Source of the DNA: Molanna angustata
Lineage: Eukaryota; Arthropoda; Insecta; Trichoptera; Molannidae
Reading direction: 5' to 3'
Assembly: GCA_963576475.1 (NCBI GenBank)
Contig: OY754978.1
Location: forward strand, 9,995,299 to 10,059,298
DNA length: 64,000 bases
Shown: positions 22,711 to 31,783 of the stretch, piece after piece
How positions within the stretch are numbered: position 1 is the stretch's first letter
Layout of the letters: the number at the start of each line of letters is the position of its first letter
Translations under genes and position numbers: made by a program
Notes under the pieces: model-generated
Seen by the model: the letters and a program-made list of their open reading frames with translations, nothing else
Database searches by the model: none
What the model was told of the DNA's origin: nothing

Positions 22711-22827
22711 ACGGGAAGCACTGAAGGGATGGGAGGTATTGAAGAGTCTGAAGCGACGGGTGGTTATGGAGGACGATTTTTCATTATACAGGCAATACGA
22801 AGTTTGCCGGGGGTTCACTAGTTGTGT

Positions 22828-22860
22828 TATAAAAAATGCAGCAACGGTTAATGTACTGTT
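22828..22860 (+). promoter_or_regulatory. putative TATA box of G3
   Basis: TATAAAAAA starts at 22828, about 30 bp before ACTGTT, and implies a 5' UTR of about 105 nt. It lies immediately downstream of an ACTAGCTGACCCGG-type repeat end, so a repeat boundary abuts the promoter. Confidence 0.35.
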
Positions 22861-23364
22861 TCCTTTTAAAATAATATTTCGTAAACAAAGCCCACAGTTA
22901 CGAGACTGACTCCCATAACCATAGAACCGTTTCGAGAAAAACAAAAATCAAATTCTAGCAAAAATGTGTTTAAGTAAATTTGTCCTTTTGTTATGTGTTA
23001 TCGTTGGATGTATCACATCTCCGATTAAAATACAAGAAAACAGATCGTTAGAAAATGCAAGTGTCGATGTAGAAAAAGTCGTTCTAATAAATTTAGATAC
23101 TAATGTGTTTGAAGAATCTCAAAGTAAAAATGTTGAAAAAACTGACAGTTTAAATATTGATCATTCATACGAGACTATATTCTCATTCGAAAAATGGTAA
23201 TAAAATAATTACCAGTGATCTTTTTAAAACATATGGCACAAATCAACAAACTGATGTTGCTGATACTCAAAATCACGATGGGGCAGATAATAAAAGTTCA
23301 ATTGACAAAGAAGATGTTCTGTTGACTGCCAGAAACAGTATTGTGTTTACGCCTCTGTTGATAT

Positions 23365-24058
23365 TAAAGCTGATTGGTAACCAAAGGGGTTACCAATCAA
23401 CAGTAGTTAATAACCAGAGTGGTTACTATTAAATATATGTGGTAACCAGAGGGGTTACCAGTAAAAAGAGTTTACTATATCCCAAGTGGATATGATTTGA
23501 AATAAGAACACAAGGACAGTGGTTTAGAGAGAAGAAGAAAGAATGGTCAAAAGTAACAATGAGTATATTGATCACAGTTAATAGTTTGCTTAAGGGTAAA
23601 TTTACAATTGATGAAATAACTTACAAAGGAACTTTTCTCACGATGAGTAGGTATAACGAGCGAGTTAGCGGGTGTGTTCGAAGTGTCCGAATCTTTGCAT
23701 GGTGAAGTACCATCGTGCTCGCAGGGTCGAGAGATGATCGGTGGTCGAGTGACGAAGTGTCGGCGAGACGGCGTGGTCGAGAACGGCGGCGTGATGTGAC
23801 GAATCGAAGTGACGGAAATACGGAAATGAAGTGACGACGTGTAGAGGTGTAGACTCCCTTAAATAGTGCTGCGCTGGGGGTAGCGAGTTCAATGTCCTCG
23901 AACTTTCTAGACTTATTTATTTGAAGTGTCATACCCAGTTGAGGAGTATTGTCACTTGTTTGACGTTGCGGGCGATGAACTCGGCCTAGCGATAAACAAA
24001 TGTACTTGCCGTCGCTAGGCGCGCGCTCGAAAGAAATTTCGAGATGTGGTCTGCCACA
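23365..24058 (-). repeat. 3' LTR of the element in G3
   Basis: This 694-bp repeat is identical to 26577-27270 except at 23383, 23384, 23405 and 23410, each A here and G there. Its plus-strand left end carries three short GGTAACC/GGTTACC inverted repeats. The opposite end, TGTGGCAGACC on the minus strand, is adjacent to the polypurine tract. Confidence 0.88.
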
Positions 24059-24801
24059 TTCCTCCCCTCCAAGTGGTATCGAAGATGGCACGATACCTTG
24101 GTAGAACGTCATATTGTAGCTGAGCTGAGGCAGTCGTTGCTGAAGATTTTTGTGGTCATTACAATTTTGGAGAGATGGTTAGACTTGTGTTAGTTGGACT
24201 GTTGCCTAGTTGCTGATGATGATTGCGACGGATCAAGATGTGATTGCTTTGGAAACAGTGTTCCCGTTCAGCCCGTTGACAATTGCAGTGTGTCGGTGAG
24301 GCTTGTTAGTACACAAAGCTGTGGAGTCCGTGGAGTCAGTGTAGTCCGTGGAGTCCGATAAGCTGTGCAGTGTAATTGGCATCTAAACATTCTTGTCGAA
24401 TTTGCAGAACTGTGCAGTTGGCTTGCGTTGGCGTTTTCGAAGTTTTCGTTGACTGTCGTCGTGTTGACAGCGTGTGTTGACAGTGACGTGTTGACAGCGT
24501 CGTGTTGATCGTGTCGTGTAGACGTCGTGTTGTCGTGGTTGAGCAGCTCCTTGGGTATGCGAGACAGAGTGCGAGTCATAAGCATAACACGAAGGATGGG
24601 ACAGCGTCCCAACAAAATCATTCCTCGTTCAAAGACGTGCGTAGCGATGAGACGAGGTGAGTTTTTGTGTGCTCGAGATGTGTGCGTGCGTTCATATTTG
24701 GGTGTCCGACAGCTCTGGAGTAGTTCTCCAGCGTTGAAGTTGCGGCGTGTCTGTTGCGTTAGACAGCTTTGGAGTACGTAGTTCTCCAGTGGGGCCTGTG
24801 T

Positions 24802-25130
24802 GTGCATTCTTTGCTGCGCATCAAGTGAGTCTGATGTCTTTGGGAATACGTGCCAGTATAGCGAGTGCTTGTGCATTCTTTGCCGCGCATCAAGTGAGTC
24901 TGATGTCTTTGGGAATACGTGCCAGTATAGCGAGTTGTAGCGTGTCGGTGTTGCTCTTGGTTGCTGATGAAAACCATTTGTTGCTGAAGTTGTCCATTTT
25001 GATTTGGTGCCGTTGCCAATGTTGTTCATCTTGATTTGGTGCCGTTGACAATGTTTGCCATCTTGATTTATCGATGTTGATAATGTCGCTTTCCATCTTG
25101 GTTTGATGCTGATGATGATGATAACGTTGA
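24802..25130 (-). repeat. tandem repeats inside the LTR element
   Basis: Two near-identical units of about 67 bp (24802-24935) share GCGCATCAAGTGAGTCTG and GGGAATACGTGCCAG. They are followed by several degenerate copies of CATCTTGATTTGGTGCCGTTG (about 24990-25130). Frames across this region are low complexity and are not treated as genes. Confidence 0.6.
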
Positions 25131-26576
25131 TCATCTTGCTTCTATAGTTGTACATAGTAACAGCAGTTGACAGTTGTAAATTTTAAATTTTCATAATATA
25201 AACATTTACAATTGTAGCAAGCGAATAAATAAAATATTGTTGGTTGCATGTTGCAAAAATATAATATGTACAATGATAAGTATTTGTCAATAATAATTAA
25301 GTTGATTACAATATATTTTAGAAGTGAAAATAAATTTAAGTATCTAATTAGGTATACAATGCAACAAAAAAAAAATAATATGAATTTCCACAAAGTCCAA
25401 AAAATGTTTAAAATATTCTATTTGTAATAGTTAAATATTGAAATGTGTCTAAGTACAAAAATTCTTTACAAGTTTCCAAGTGTAATAGGTATTTAAAGCA
25501 AAATTACAAAGTATGAAATAGGTAAGTTAAGTATTTCACGAAATTAGTACCTATTTGATATATTAAATAGTGATAATTTAATTAATTATTTGCGAGCTCC
25601 TTTGATATAAAAACATATTTCTGATTGCAATGAATTTAAATAACGTACGTAAATATCTTGTTAGCAAAAACTTAGATTGTCGCTCGGTAGATGGTGTTTA
25701 TTGAAAACTTAATTTTTCTACCGCTAGTTGAAATTTTGAAAGATTAGTCACGAGCCGTAATCGCGTTGTTTACTTATTAAAAATAACAAAATTGAAGTTT
25801 TATCGTTTAAAACCGAAAACTTTCGATGGATATTTGTTTAAACAGTGAAATTACTATATCAAGATTACTTAAATGTTCTGTACCACGCGTAAAACTGTAT
25901 GCAAAATATAAAATTAATAATTTTTGTCACTTCAGTATTATTGTTGTGCATGAGAATTTTTTGTCGCGATGTATGTGAAAAATATTTTTAGTTCCGTGAA
26001 TTATGTGAAAAGAATATAACTAAATTCGGAAGTGCGGTTTTGTTTATGTATATCGCGATTGTCGGAGTATTTTTTTACTAAAGCAGTGCCGTACAGAAAA
26101 TTTTTTAACAGTGTTTGTTTATGTGAAATTATAAAGTGGGTACCAATATATACCTTTGTTTACAATCTCAGAATAAAATGAATGTGTACTATGCATGTGT
26201 TATTTGAATGCAACATTTATGACAAAGAATAACTAAAAACCGAGAAACGCGGGTGATTTTTAAACGCGATTGCATAGAATTAAGCGCGATTGTTTCGCGG
26301 GTGTAGTGTAGTGTACCCATCGTGAGAGATTCAAAAACCAATTCGTTCTTTTTCTAAACTAGGAAAAGAAAAGAGTGATCTGAGGAAAATCGGTAAGTGT
26401 TGTTTAATGTTATTGTAAGGAAAAATACCACTGTTGTGAATGCATATTTATCGTTTTTCGGCCACGGGCCGGTACTAGATAAATACCGATGTTTTGTAAA
26501 TACCAGTAGCTGTGTAGCTTAGCTGTTTAGCTGTTTGGTAACGATTGTGTTCATATTCACGTTACAGGGTCACCAA

Positions 26577-27270
26577 TAAAGCTGATTGGTAACCGGAGGG
26601 GTTACCAATCAACAGTGGTTAGTAACCAGAGTGGTTACTATTAAATATATGTGGTAACCAGAGGGGTTACCAGTAAAAAGAGTTTACTATATCCCAAGTG
26701 GATATGATTTGAAATAAGAACACAAGGACAGTGGTTTAGAGAGAAGAAGAAAGAATGGTCAAAAGTAACAATGAGTATATTGATCACAGTTAATAGTTTG
26801 CTTAAGGGTAAATTTACAATTGATGAAATAACTTACAAAGGAACTTTTCTCACGATGAGTAGGTATAACGAGCGAGTTAGCGGGTGTGTTCGAAGTGTCC
26901 GAATCTTTGCATGGTGAAGTACCATCGTGCTCGCAGGGTCGAGAGATGATCGGTGGTCGAGTGACGAAGTGTCGGCGAGACGGCGTGGTCGAGAACGGCG
27001 GCGTGATGTGACGAATCGAAGTGACGGAAATACGGAAATGAAGTGACGACGTGTAGAGGTGTAGACTCCCTTAAATAGTGCTGCGCTGGGGGTAGCGAGT
27101 TCAATGTCCTCGAACTTTCTAGACTTATTTATTTGAAGTGTCATACCCAGTTGAGGAGTATTGTCACTTGTTTGACGTTGCGGGCGATGAACTCGGCCTA
27201 GCGATAAACAAATGTACTTGCCGTCGCTAGGCGCGCGCTCGAAAGAAATTTCGAGATGTGGTCTGCCACA
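26577..27270 (-). repeat. 5' LTR of the element in G3
   Basis: This is the second 694-bp copy. On the minus strand it runs from TGTGGCAG to CAGCTTTA and is followed inward by TTGGTGACCCTGTAACG, a plausible tRNA primer-binding site. The outer flank is the ATAT target duplicate. Confidence 0.88.
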
Positions 27271-27433
27271 ATATATAGGAAAAGACAAGCACTCAAACAA
27301 CTCCGCAAAAGCCAAAGCTCGTCTGATTTCAAAGAAAGGAATTTTTTGGATCCAAATTATATATTTTTTTACTACAAAAACCAACCTTTTGTTTATTACC
27401 CAAGTATCTATGTAGATTATCAAACGTGATTAT

Positions 27434-27759
27434 CAACGTTCACCAATTATGCCTTTTAATGAGATCCCTATCAATTCAATTTTGAAAGTTCTATATATTG
27501 TAATACTGAAATTCTTTTCGCTTGAAAATAAGGAATTTTTACTACAGCCATCTATGGGTGAAATTATGAACAACAATCTTATTATTTTTATTTATTTTGT
27601 TGGAACGCCATCTATTGAGAGAATTGGTTTTTTGTAAATAATGAAAGCTACAATTCTTACAAATCTTTCAAGCGAAAAGAATTTCAGTATTACAATATAT
27701 AGAACTTTCAAAATTGAATTGATAGGGATCTCATTAAAAGGCATAATTGGTGAACGTTG
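27434..27759. repeat. perfect 94-bp inverted repeat just after G3
   Basis: 27434-27527 and 27666-27759 are exact reverse complements with a 138-bp spacer. The right arm continues into the family Q body (to about 27880). It starts five bases after the G3 stop codon. Confidence 0.88.
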
Positions 27760-27889
27760 CGCAAGCGCATAAAGTGATCACGTAAACCAGCCGATGACAG
27801 GTCGTAAGCCCTGTAGGTGCCTTGATTTCCCGGTTCTCCTACAATAAATATTCCAACTTCGTCTCTATTGAGATAATTAAAAATCTGTT

Positions 27890-28615
27890 AAAAAATATCT
27901 TTGACTCCCGACAGGGAAAAAAATCCAATGTTTGCGCATATGCAATAATAAAAATATTCGGTGATTATCAAATTGATGAACATTATCATTGACTTCAAGA
28001 TAGTTTGTTTAAGAAAACATTTACATGTTATAAATAAGTATTATTAGTTTAATATGTTTTCTTTGTGAATACAATACAAACATTTATATAGTGTTATTAA
28101 ATTTGTGGTAGAATAAATGTCTGTTATTTTAAAAATTGTGTTTGGACCTATGTACCTACATATATCAAATAATTATTTGCACAAAATACGTTCATTAGCA
28201 AAACCATATATTTCCATTTTTTTACAAAAAATGTGTACTATTTTGTTTTCTTTTGTTTGTCAGGGTAACTGAACAGGACTTAACAGGGTAAAAATCAACC
28301 CAAATTGTCATGGTGATCCAATATCAAACTTAAGTATGGACTATGTCATTTAAAATGAATAAAAAGCTGTTCCGACACAAGCACGGAATAGTTCTTATCC
28401 ACTGGATGTTGTTACTGGTAAATTGTTTTCATGTTGTAAGAACTGATTCTGTTCATTTTATAATTAAGTATCCTCTCGGAGCATTTTGTCAGTGCCAACA
28501 TATTATTCAAAATTGTCTATGTTGCAAAATTAATTGTAGTATTGTTGCATTATTGTATTATTGTTATTCTGTATTGTTTATGTGGATTTAAATAAATAAA
28601 CAAATAAATCTTTAA
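27890..28615 (+). other. AT-rich stretch with a possible signal-peptide exon
   Basis: ATG at 28352 opens MNKKLFRHKHGIVLIHWMLLL, followed directly by GTAAAT. It could be a first exon, or the frame continues to 28591. There is no TATA box and no partner exon found, and the end resembles a LINE tail. Weak. Confidence 0.2.
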
Positions 28616-28616
28616 A

Positions 28617-28775
28617 TTAAATTAGATGGCAGAGCGGTTAGCGCGCCGGGTTAGTAATCCAATAGTCGTGAGCTCGTATCCTGCCACGACCGATTTCGTT
28701 CACCTATAGTCCAAGCATTTATGCTTAGTTTAAGGAATGTATGAGGATGTATTCGTACTTGTTTCAAGGACATAT
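28617..28775 (+). repeat. SINE-C copy
   Basis: The tRNA-like head TGGCAGAGCGGTTAGCGCGCCGGGTTAG with a decayed B box is followed by CCTATAGTCCAAGCATTTATGCTTAGTTTAAGGAATGTAT, shared with 45500-45560. Confidence 0.65.
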
Positions 28776-28984
28776 TCATTATTTTAAAAAATATATAGTA
28801 AAGATATAACTTATATTCCTGTCTTAACTACGCAGTAATTATAACTAATGATTATTCTATTAAAAATAAAGCAAACAACTACGTATAACTATGTCGGAAA
28901 TGAGAATATATCCTATTCGACTGCTAATGTCAGTTTATGTCATTGCTGCAAGAATTTTTTTTAATAAAAAAAATGAATATTTCG

Positions 28985-29103
28985 GTATTTCCTTGAAACA
29001 AAAAACATAAATTCCCTACATTAAGCATTAAGTGAAAGAAATCGATCGAGGCAGGATTCGAATCAAATTTAACAAATCAAGCGCACTAGTCACTGTACCA
29101 CCA
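28985..29103 (-). repeat. SINE-C copy, inverted
   Basis: On the minus strand TTGGTGGTACAGTGACTAGTGCGCTTG and GATTCGAATCCTGCC form a tRNA-like head, followed by a TAATGCTTAATGTAGGGAA tail. Confidence 0.6.
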
Positions 29104-29109
29104 ACGCTT

Positions 29110-30590
29110 CAAAATTTATTTATTTACACATTATGTGAGGAATATGAAGCTATCATACCCGACCCCAAAAGTTAAGTTAGGGACGCCGAGACCCCGGCAG
29201 AAGACAGATGTCCTGGCTATGCGAGGGAGCGGACTGGCATTCAGAGAGTAGAGGAGCTGTTCCATGCGGCAAAGGACGAATTATGTCATTTCTCGAATAA
29301 GCTAGGGTATCTCTGTGTTGCATCGGTAGCTGGTAAGGTGTTATACATCTATATTTTTCTGTCATAATATTTATTTCACTAAAACGCAGATTAATATATT
29401 TGTTTTTTTTATTTATTTATTGTAAATAAACATACAGCCAATTTAGTACATAGGACAAGCAGACAGTTAAACTACAAATAAGCCAAAAATAAATTGAAAA
29501 AGAAATATCCACGATGGTATAGTATTTTTGCTGTAGGAGAAGGATAATGAGGGTTTTGGGAAGCGTGCGTGAGATCACACAGAATAATGAAGGAACGTTG
29601 GCAAAATGGATATCTTAAATCGCGATAGTTTAAATGCGATTAGTTGAAGAGATCAATGTCGTGGAAGAAAGATTCATAATTTCAGCATGCTCTGTATATG
29701 AAAGAATGTTGTGCATAATTTGTGCCACAGATGGAAGATAATTTAATTTGAACATCAATTTTCGCATCATGTTCATGTTCGAATTCTTTTGAATATATTT
29801 TTAATACAACATTTAATATTTTTGACTACAAAATGTGGCCACAAAACACAAGTTGTATAAATATTATAATTTATAAAAAAAACAATAAATTGTTTGTTTT
29901 GGTTTATTTAATTAAAAACATTTACAAAAATATGTACACAATAAAAATAAACTAAAATGTATATTTATATTGTAAATATACAATTAAACTATATATTATC
30001 TAAATAGTTAAATTTTAAAAATATTTTGTTGAAATAATAACGAAAATATTAAACACTTACTTGGGATACTACATTATGTTATAAATGTAATTCTTAAGTT
30101 TATCTACGTATGTATGTTATTTTAAATTTAGATAATTAATAATAGGAATATTTTGAGATATAATCAAATGTCTTATTTAAAATTATTCGTATTATCAACA
30201 CCATAATATGTTTACAGGAAAAGAATCATAAATTATCTACTGTATACCTCAGTGTGTATTTATAAACAATGATTTGATTTGGTATAAAAATAATGGTTTA
30301 TAAATTAGATTTGTATGTACTTTTTAAATATATGGGTAACTCTTAGAATTTCAATCTAAATTTATTTTATTTTATAAATAATACTGATTTTTTTATTAAC
30401 TTATTGAAAAAATGCTGACAGCGAAAGCGATTTGCTCAGTACATTAAGTATGATATTTTTTAATCTATAGATAACTTTGGTAAGTTTGTAATATCTTTTA
30501 GTAATTCACCGTTAACGATTGAATATTATATTGACTGCAAAGCATTTTTTTTTCTACCACATATTTTCATAATGTTTTTAAGCTTAAATC
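29110..30590. other. AT-rich intergenic DNA upstream in map order of G4
   Basis: 29160-29340 is locally GC-rich (ACGCCGAGACCCCGGCAGAAG) with short open frames on both strands that I cannot assign. The rest is AT-rich with LINE-tail fragments and no gene. Confidence 0.35.
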
Positions 30591-30592
30591 TA

Positions 30593-31135
30593 TTATTTAC
30601 CTCCCAAATACGCCGTCAAAATTCTTATGCGCTTATTTCTACCTTCGAGACTCTTGTTTTCATCAAATGGGGTGTCGTCCTTTTCTGCGTCAGAATTTGG
30701 CAGTTGGTCCTCGTTGATGTATCTTGCCTGGACAGCGTGAGAAGGAACAGATCCTGGTATTGTCTGAACTACTGGGAGTCCAGGTTTCAGATGGTCACTC
30801 TCTTTCTTCAAAGCGGGCAACGGAAGTTTTGTCTTAGTTTGATCTTCGGCAATATGGAGTTTTGTATCATGATATTCATCATTATTGACTGTCTTATCTT
30901 TTGGGGTGTCTTTCTCAACTTCAACTGGGGCTAGTTCCACGGGATCCAGAGATTTTGCAACTGTCGGAAGTTTGGTTTCTTTATCGTCTTTGAGAGGAGC
31001 TACGAATGGTTGTGGTTTTCTGGATTCATTAGTGGATATTGGTTTATCAGCTGGCAATGGCACAGGAGATAAAGGCCATTGATATGTTGCAACAAAAAAT
31101 GTTGCCAGAAATACGATAATAAATTTTGATAACAT
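30593..31135 (-). CDS. G4: secreted propeptide, C-terminal IRILTAYLGGK
   Basis: The intronless frame codes 180 residues. A signal peptide (MLSKFIIVFLATFFVATYQ) is followed by WPLSP and a long acidic, Pro/Lys-rich spacer without cysteine. The end reads EGRNKR-IRILTAYLGGK, an R-x-K-R convertase site followed by an eleven-residue basic and hydrophobic tail. G5 ends EGRNSR-IKVLPAFLG, and both mature chains begin QWP, so the two are paralogues. Known processing rules allow cleavage after RNKR, trimming of the terminal Lys and amidation from Gly. That such a peptide forms is an inference. A TATAAAA motif lies about 50 bp upstream (31190-31184). The family is not recognised; a defence or signalling peptide precursor is possible. 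Confidence 0.82.
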   Translation of the reverse strand: MLSKFIIVFLATFFVATYQWPLSPVPLPADKPISTNESRKPQPFVAPLKDDKETKLPTVAKSLDPVELAPVEVEKDTPKDKTVNNDEYHDTKLHIAEDQTKTKLPLPALKKESDHLKPGLPVVQTIPGSVPSHAVQARYINEDQLPNSDAEKDDTPFDENKSLEGRNKRIRILTAYLGGK

Positions 31136-31183
31136 TTTCGTAACTCACAATATGTATAATATTAATTAAACTTCACCTCTATA

Positions 31184-31190
31184 TTTTATA
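31184..31190 (-). promoter_or_regulatory. putative TATA box of G4
   Basis: TATAAAA on the minus strand sits 49-55 bp upstream of the ATG at 31135. It would give a very short 5' UTR of about 20 nt. No good initiator is visible. Confidence 0.3.
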
Positions 31191-31783
31191 GTTAATGCCC
31201 TTTATTTATTTCACATACACGACACTATTATAACACATTATTTCTCAATTTGAACAAAGTCAATGTGATAACAATTTTGGGCCGAGGCATATATAAAAGA
31301 TTTTTTTGATTGCTTTAAAAATTTGGACTTAATGTGTTTTTGTTGATCATGACCAAACCTCGTGATTATTTGAACATGAAATTGAATTATCGGGTCAATA
31401 TGGGTTTTTATTGTTTTTAAACAGTGGTGTAGTTTTTTGATTCATTATAATAAATGCTATCTACAAAAAAAATAACCCAAAAGAAAGAAATAATAATATC
31501 GATTGTTTTGAGAGTTTTACATTTTCGACATTTTTAGTGACTTATGTTACGCATATTGTGTGAATTTTTATTTTGTTCGTTAGGATTATTAAACTTTTTA
31601 AACTTTTTTATATTTTTGCATGGGTTGACAAGTTTTTCTGTTTTTATATATTAATGTAAATATTATGTATGTTCCTTTGATATCTAGATTGAGATTTATA
31701 TAGTCCTACTTAGTTTTAGTTAGTTTGTATGTGTTAGGAAATGTGACTCATTTCAAAACACGATAAATTCTCTTTTTGAAGTT

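Larger units (their letters stand above)
18108..22822. repeat. satellite-rich block between inverted ACTAGCTGACCCGG motifs
   Basis: ACTAGCTGACCCGGCGAACTTCGTACTGCCT (18112-18141) recurs inverted and decayed at about 22789-22821. Between them lie the 36-bp, 140-bp and 18-bp tandem arrays, a palindrome (20765-20993) and a LINE-like tail ending ACTTGACTTGACTTG (about 21225-21239). No host gene is seen. Whether this is one element or a chance bracket is open. Confidence 0.45.
23365..27270 (-). mobile_element. non-autonomous LTR retrotransposon inserted in G3
   Basis: Two 694-bp direct repeats (23365-24058 and 26577-27270) flank a 2.5-kb interior, and ATAT is duplicated outside them (23361-23364 and 27271-27274). 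The minus orientation is shown by a polypurine tract, GGAGGGGAGGAA (24070-24059), abutting the LTR that starts TGTGGCAG. A primer-site-like TTGGTGACCC lies just after the other LTR (26576 downward). The interior has no recognisable gag, protease, reverse transcriptase or integrase. It holds low-complexity sequence and short tandem repeats, so I class it as a LARD-like, trans-mobilised element. The LTRs differ at only four sites, which suggests a recent insertion. A 4-bp duplication at ATAT fits Ty3/gypsy-type integration; the clade is inferred. Confidence 0.85.
22964..27429 (+). pseudogene. G3: secreted propeptide gene broken by a frameshift and an LTR-element insertion
   Basis: The first segment (22964-23200) codes a clear signal peptide, MCLSKFVLLLCVIVGC, then an acidic chain. 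It stops at TAA right after a run of five A at 23190-23194; with four A the frame runs on into 23195-23364, which contains LLTARNSIVFTPLL. The frame then enters the LTR element at 23365. Downstream of the second ATAT copy, coding resumes from 27275 with IYRKRQALKQLRK and a Tyr-rich end to TGA at 27427-27429. Removing the element and one ATAT leaves an uninterrupted frame. The motif matches G7 (EDSIVFRPLFVYR) and the Tyr-rich tail resembles G2. As read here the locus cannot make the full protein. The extra A could be an assembly error, the insertion cannot. Confidence 0.78.

Noticed and set aside
22201..22944. 247-codon minus frame with FSYSRP repeats
   Set aside because: It is the reverse reading of an 18-bp minisatellite that runs into flanking repeat DNA.
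23365..23500. CRISPR-like array from repeated GGTAACC motifs
   Set aside because: They are short palindromes within an LTR, unequal in spacing, in eukaryotic DNA.
23621..24112. 163-codon minus frame, also in the other LTR, as a host gene
   Set aside because: Both copies lie in the LTR direct repeats.
24268..25155. 295-codon minus frame as a retroelement gag
   Set aside because: It lacks zinc knuckles or capsid-like motifs and is made of tandem units; it lies near the 3' LTR, where no gag is expected.
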